Shown piece by piece: positions 61,272-64,000 of a DNA stretch of 64,000 bases; position 1 is the stretch's first letter, and the number at the start of each line of letters is the position of its first letter. The notes below the pieces were generated by a model. The model did no database searches. It saw nothing but the letters and a program-made list of their open reading frames with translations, and was not told the DNA's origin. Position numbers and translations under genes: made by a program. Location: assembly GCA_005503215.1 (NCBI GenBank), contig SCNS01000002.1, positions 186,001 through 250,000 on the forward strand, given 5' to 3'. This DNA comes from Sphingomonadaceae bacterium 3R27C6 (lineage in GTDB: Bacteria > Pseudomonadota > Alphaproteobacteria > Sphingomonadales > Sphingomonadaceae).

Positions 61272-63584
61272 GTGAACGATACCCCTGCCTCCCTGCCCGA
61301 CCTGCCCACGCCCGACCCGTCGGACCCGCCCTATCTGCAGGGCCTCAACGGCCCGCAGCGCCAAGCAGTGCTGACGACCGAAGGTCCGGTGCTGATGCTT
61401 GCGGGCGCGGGAACAGGCAAGACCGCCGCGCTGACCGCGCGCCTCGCGCACATCATGGCGACGCGCCGTGCGTGGCCGTCCGAAATCCTCGCAGTGACCT
61501 TCACCAACAAGGCGGCGCGCGAAATGCGCGAACGCATCGGGCGGATGGTCGGCGACGTCGTCGAAGGCATGCCCTGGCTCGGCACCTTCCACAGCATCGC
61601 GGCCAAGATGCTGCGCCGCCACGCCGAGCTGGTCGGCCTGCAAAGCAATTTCACGATCCTCGACACCGACGACCAGCTGCGCGTCCTCAAACAGCTGATT
61701 CAGGCCGAGGGACTCGACGAGAAACGCTGGCCAGCGCGCCAACTCGCCGGCCTCATCGACAAATGGAAAAACCGCGGGCTCGTTCCTGCCGACCTCGACG
61801 CCGCCGACAAGGAATCCTACGCCGACGGCAAGGGCCAGCATTTCTACGCGCTCTATCAGGCGCGGCTGAAGACGCTCAACGCCTGCGATTTCGGCGACCT
61901 TTTGCTCCACATGCTGGTAATCCTGAAGACCCACCGCGACGTACTCGCGCAATATCAGGACCGCTTCAAATATATCCTCGTCGACGAATATCAGGACACC
62001 AACGCCAGCCAGTATCTCTGGCTCCGCTTGCTTGCGCAGCAGCGGAAGAACATTTGCTGCGTCGGCGACGACGACCAGTCGATCTATTCGTGGCGCGGCG
62101 CCGAGGTTGCGAACATCCTGCGCTTCGAAAACGATTTCCCCGGCGCGACCGTGATCCGCCTCGAACAAAATTATCGTTCGACGCCGCAGATTCTTGCCGC
62201 CGCGTCGGCGCTGATCGCGCAGAATTCGGGCCGCCTCGGCAAGACGCTGTGGACCGACCTCGAACCCGGCGACAAGCTGCGCGTCGTCGGCGTGTGGGAC
62301 GGGCCCGAGGAGGCGCGACGGATCGGCGAGGAGTTGGAGACGCTCCAGCGCCGCCGCGTGTCGCTCGACCGCGCCGCGATCCTCGTGCGCGCGCAGTTCC
62401 AGACGCGCGAGTTCGAGGATCGTTTTATCGCAATCGGCATGCCGTACCGGATCGTCGGCGGGTTCCGTTTCTATGAGCGCGCCGAAATCCGCGATGCGCT
62501 CGCCTATCTCCGCCTCGTCCAGTCGAGCGCCGATGATCTGGCGTTCGAACGGATCATCAACACGCCGAAGCGCGGGCTCGGCGACAAGGCGCTCGCCCGC
62601 ATCCATCAATTTGCGCGTATCGAGCAGGCGCCGCTCCTTCACGCCGCGTCGCGCATCACCGAAACCGACGAGCTGACGCCGCAGGCGCGCCGCCAGCTCG
62701 CGAATTTCATTGCCCAGATGCGCGGCTGGCAGGCGAAGGCCAACGAGCTGTCGCATCCCGAGCTGACCCAGCTGATCCTCGACGAATCGGGCTACACCGC
62801 GATGCTCCAGGCCGACCGCAGCGTCGAGGCCGCAGGCCGGCTTGAGAACCTCTCCGAACTCGTCCGCGCGATGGAGGAATATGAATCGCTCGAGGCGTTC
62901 CTCGAACATGTCAGCCTCGTCATGGACCGCGACAACAACGACACCACCGAAACCGTTACGATCATGACGATCCACGCCGCGAAAGGGCTTGAGTTCGACC
63001 ATGTCTTCCTTGCCGGATGGGAGGATGGCGTCTTCCCGTCGCAACGCTCGATGGACGAAGGTGGCACGCAAAGCCTCGAGGAGGAGCGCCGCCTCGCCTA
63101 TGTCGCGATCACGCGGGCGCGGCAGCGCGCGAGCATTTATCACGCCGCCAATCGGCGCATTTATGGCCAGTGGGTGAGCAGCATCCCCAGCCGCTTCATC
63201 GCCGAAATCCCGCCCGAGCATGTCGACAGCGAGAACAGCTTCGGCGGTGGGCAGAGCCTGTGGCGTGCGAACTGGTCGGCGCAGGGCGACCCCTTCGCGC
63301 ATGTCGCCGAACGTCAACCCGCGCGCACGATGACACGCGGTCCGGCGTGGCAGCGGGCGGCGGCGCAATCGTCGACGATAACCCGTGCACCCGCCCCCTC
63401 CGAACGCGGCCCCGCCGCCTCGGTCGGTGCGAAGGCGCGATCGGACCTCGCGATCGGGATGCGCGTGTTCCACGAGAAGTTCGGCTATGGCGACATCACG
63501 GACATCGACGGCAACAAGCTCGAAGTCGAGTTCGAACAAGCGGGCAGCAAGAGGGTATTGGACAGCTTCGTCAAGCTCGCCTGA
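61272..63584 (+). CDS. uvrD: UvrD/PcrA-family DNA helicase
   Basis: A 770-residue 3'-5' helicase of superfamily 1A used in repair and recombination. Motifs are in order: Q-motif LNGPQRQAVLTTEGP, Walker A AGAGTGKTAALTARL (near 45), Ia TFTNKAAREMRERI, motif II VDEYQDTNASQYLWLRLL, motif III DDDQSIYSWRGAEVANI, motif IV EQNYRST, motif V TIMTIHAAKGLEFDHVFLAGWEDGVFP and motif VI AYVAITRARQR. A C-terminal PcrA-type tail (FHEKFGYGDITDIDGNKLEVEFEQAG) ends it. It starts at GTG. Neighbouring DUF2520 gene probably shares its transcript. Confidence 0.96.
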   Translation: MNDTPASLPDLPTPDPSDPPYLQGLNGPQRQAVLTTEGPVLMLAGAGTGKTAALTARLAHIMATRRAWPSEILAVTFTNKAAREMRERIGRMVGDVVEGMPWLGTFHSIAAKMLRRHAELVGLQSNFTILDTDDQLRVLKQLIQAEGLDEKRWPARQLAGLIDKWKNRGLVPADLDAADKESYADGKGQHFYALYQARLKTLNACDFGDLLLHMLVILKTHRDVLAQYQDRFKYILVDEYQDTNASQYLWLRLLAQQRKNICCVGDDDQSIYSWRGAEVANILRFENDFPGATVIRLEQNYRSTPQILAAASALIAQNSGRLGKTLWTDLEPGDKLRVVGVWDGPEEARRIGEELETLQRRRVSLDRAAILVRAQFQTREFEDRFIAIGMPYRIVGGFRFYERAEIRDALAYLRLVQSSADDLAFERIINTPKRGLGDKALARIHQFARIEQAPLLHAASRITETDELTPQARRQLANFIAQMRGWQAKANELSHPELTQLILDESGYTAMLQADRSVEAAGRLENLSELVRAMEEYESLEAFLEHVSLVMDRDNNDTTETVTIMTIHAAKGLEFDHVFLAGWEDGVFPSQRSMDEGGTQSLEEERRLAYVAITRARQRASIYHAANRRIYGQWVSSIPSRFIAEIPPEHVDSENSFGGGQSLWRANWSAQGDPFAHVAERQPARTMTRGPAWQRAAAQSSTITRAPAPSERGPAASVGAKARSDLAIGMRVFHEKFGYGDITDIDGNKLEVEFEQAGSKRVLDSFVKLA

Positions 63585-63608
63585 AATCGATTGTCTACTC
63601 TTTCAATT

Positions 63609-63625
63609 ATGATATGTAATATCAT
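63609..63625. promoter_or_regulatory. Palindrome upstream of the DUF4349 lipoprotein
   Basis: ATGATAT-GTA-ATATCAT has 7-bp arms 33 bases before the gene start. The region 63591-63625 is AT-rich against the surrounding GC background and includes TATGAT, so a promoter or operator lies here, though no good -35 pairs with it. Confidence 0.35.
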
Positions 63626-63657
63626 GCGACCATGAGTCGTATGTTGGGAGAGACTTC

Positions 63658-64000
63658 ATGAAAACCAAGCTCTTAGCGGGCGCGATGGCGCTCGCCCTGA
63701 TCGGCTGTTCGGAAAAAAACTCAGAATCCCTGCGAGAATCCCCGTCCTATGACATGGCGCCGATCGACGCCTCCGAAGCGATTCCGACCCAAGCCATTCC
63801 TGCGCCCGCTGCCGCTCCCCCATCTGAAATGCGCAGTCCCAGTATCAGCGTCTCATCGGCACCGGGCGTCGCCTTCAACTATTCCTATGCCTTTCGTCTC
63901 GATGACAATCGCATCGCAAAGGTTCAGGAGGAACATGCCGCCGCGTGCGAAGCGCTGGGGATCAACCGTTGCCGGATCGCCGGCATGACCTATCGCCTGG
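63658..64000 (+). CDS. DUF4349-like lipoprotein (5' part, cut by window end)
   Basis: ATG 63658 follows GGGAGAG. The first 114 residues are seen: signal peptide with lipobox (MKTKLLAGAMALALIGC, Cys 17), a Pro/Ser-rich linker, then a folded start (VAFNYSYAFRLDDNRIAKVQEEHAAACEALGINRCRIAGMTYRL), which fits the DUF4349 family in which a coiled coil and two C-terminal helices normally follow. The gene continues past base 64000, so the product is incomplete here. The function of the family is unknown. Confidence 0.8.
   Translation, partial: MKTKLLAGAMALALIGCSEKNSESLRESPSYDMAPIDASEAIPTQAIPAPAAAPPSEMRSPSISVSSAPGVAFNYSYAFRLDDNRIAKVQEEHAAACEALGINRCRIAGMTYRL

Overview
The window is GC-rich, densely packed chromosomal DNA from an alphaproteobacterium. 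GcrA, the F0 set with both B and B' subunits kept apart from the F1 genes, many TonB/autotransporter-type outer-membrane genes, paired acyl-CoA dehydrogenases and the style of the proteins all point to the Sphingomonadales, most likely Sphingopyxis or a close relative. That placement is an inference from gene content, not from a database search. I see no insertion sequence, integrase, prophage or CRISPR array. The gaps between genes are all below 300 bases.

Layout. Bases 1-7.6 kb: the tail of an unknown gene, a large autotransporter, then a cell-surface signalling cassette (FecI-like sigma factor, FecR-like anti-sigma, STN-domain TonB receptor). 7.7-15.7 kb, mostly minus strand: two acyl-CoA dehydrogenases, a Phd-like/PAS fusion protein, a TadE/TadG-like pair, a YghU-type glutathione transferase and a CoA-transferase. 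15.8-23.5 kb: a periplasmic beta-propeller/amidohydrolase fusion, tRNA-Ser(CGA), a YIP1-family membrane protein, HspQ behind a heat-shock promoter, an ABC-2 permease, GcrA, a thioesterase and an outer-membrane barrel. 23.6-29.5 kb: topoisomerase IV subunit B, an ECF sigma / membrane protein / serine hydrolase operon, an RclC-like protein and a LysR regulator. 29.5-36.7 kb: a leuB-metZ-apaG-lysR operon, uvrC-thioesterase-recO, an SDR and a GST.

36.7-43.3 kb, minus strand: the F0 operon atpI-B-E-B'-F with a well-formed promoter and a leader hairpin, then the envelope-lipid-transport trio ydbH-ynbE-ydbL. 43.4-53.5 kb, mostly plus strand: radC, rnk, two related proline-rich secreted proteins (minus strand), purB, lapA-pyrF, and the tightly overlapped chain trpF-trpB-small membrane protein-trpA-accD, then folC. 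53.4-64 kb: an AmpG-type permease, a receiver-only response regulator, rluB-rsmD, an MHS transporter, rlpA, a type I methionine aminopeptidase coupled to a ParD-like protein behind a palindromic operator, a DUF2520 dehydrogenase-like protein, a UvrD/PcrA helicase and the start of a DUF4349 lipoprotein.

Most genes are housekeeping. The best candidates for something new are the ParD-like/map pair with its operator-promoter, the Phd-like/PAS fusion, the ECF sigma-membrane protein-serine hydrolase operon, the apparently leaderless heat-shock hspQ transcript, the 65-residue membrane protein buried inside the trp-acc chain, and the autotransporter beside a FecIR-TonB cassette.
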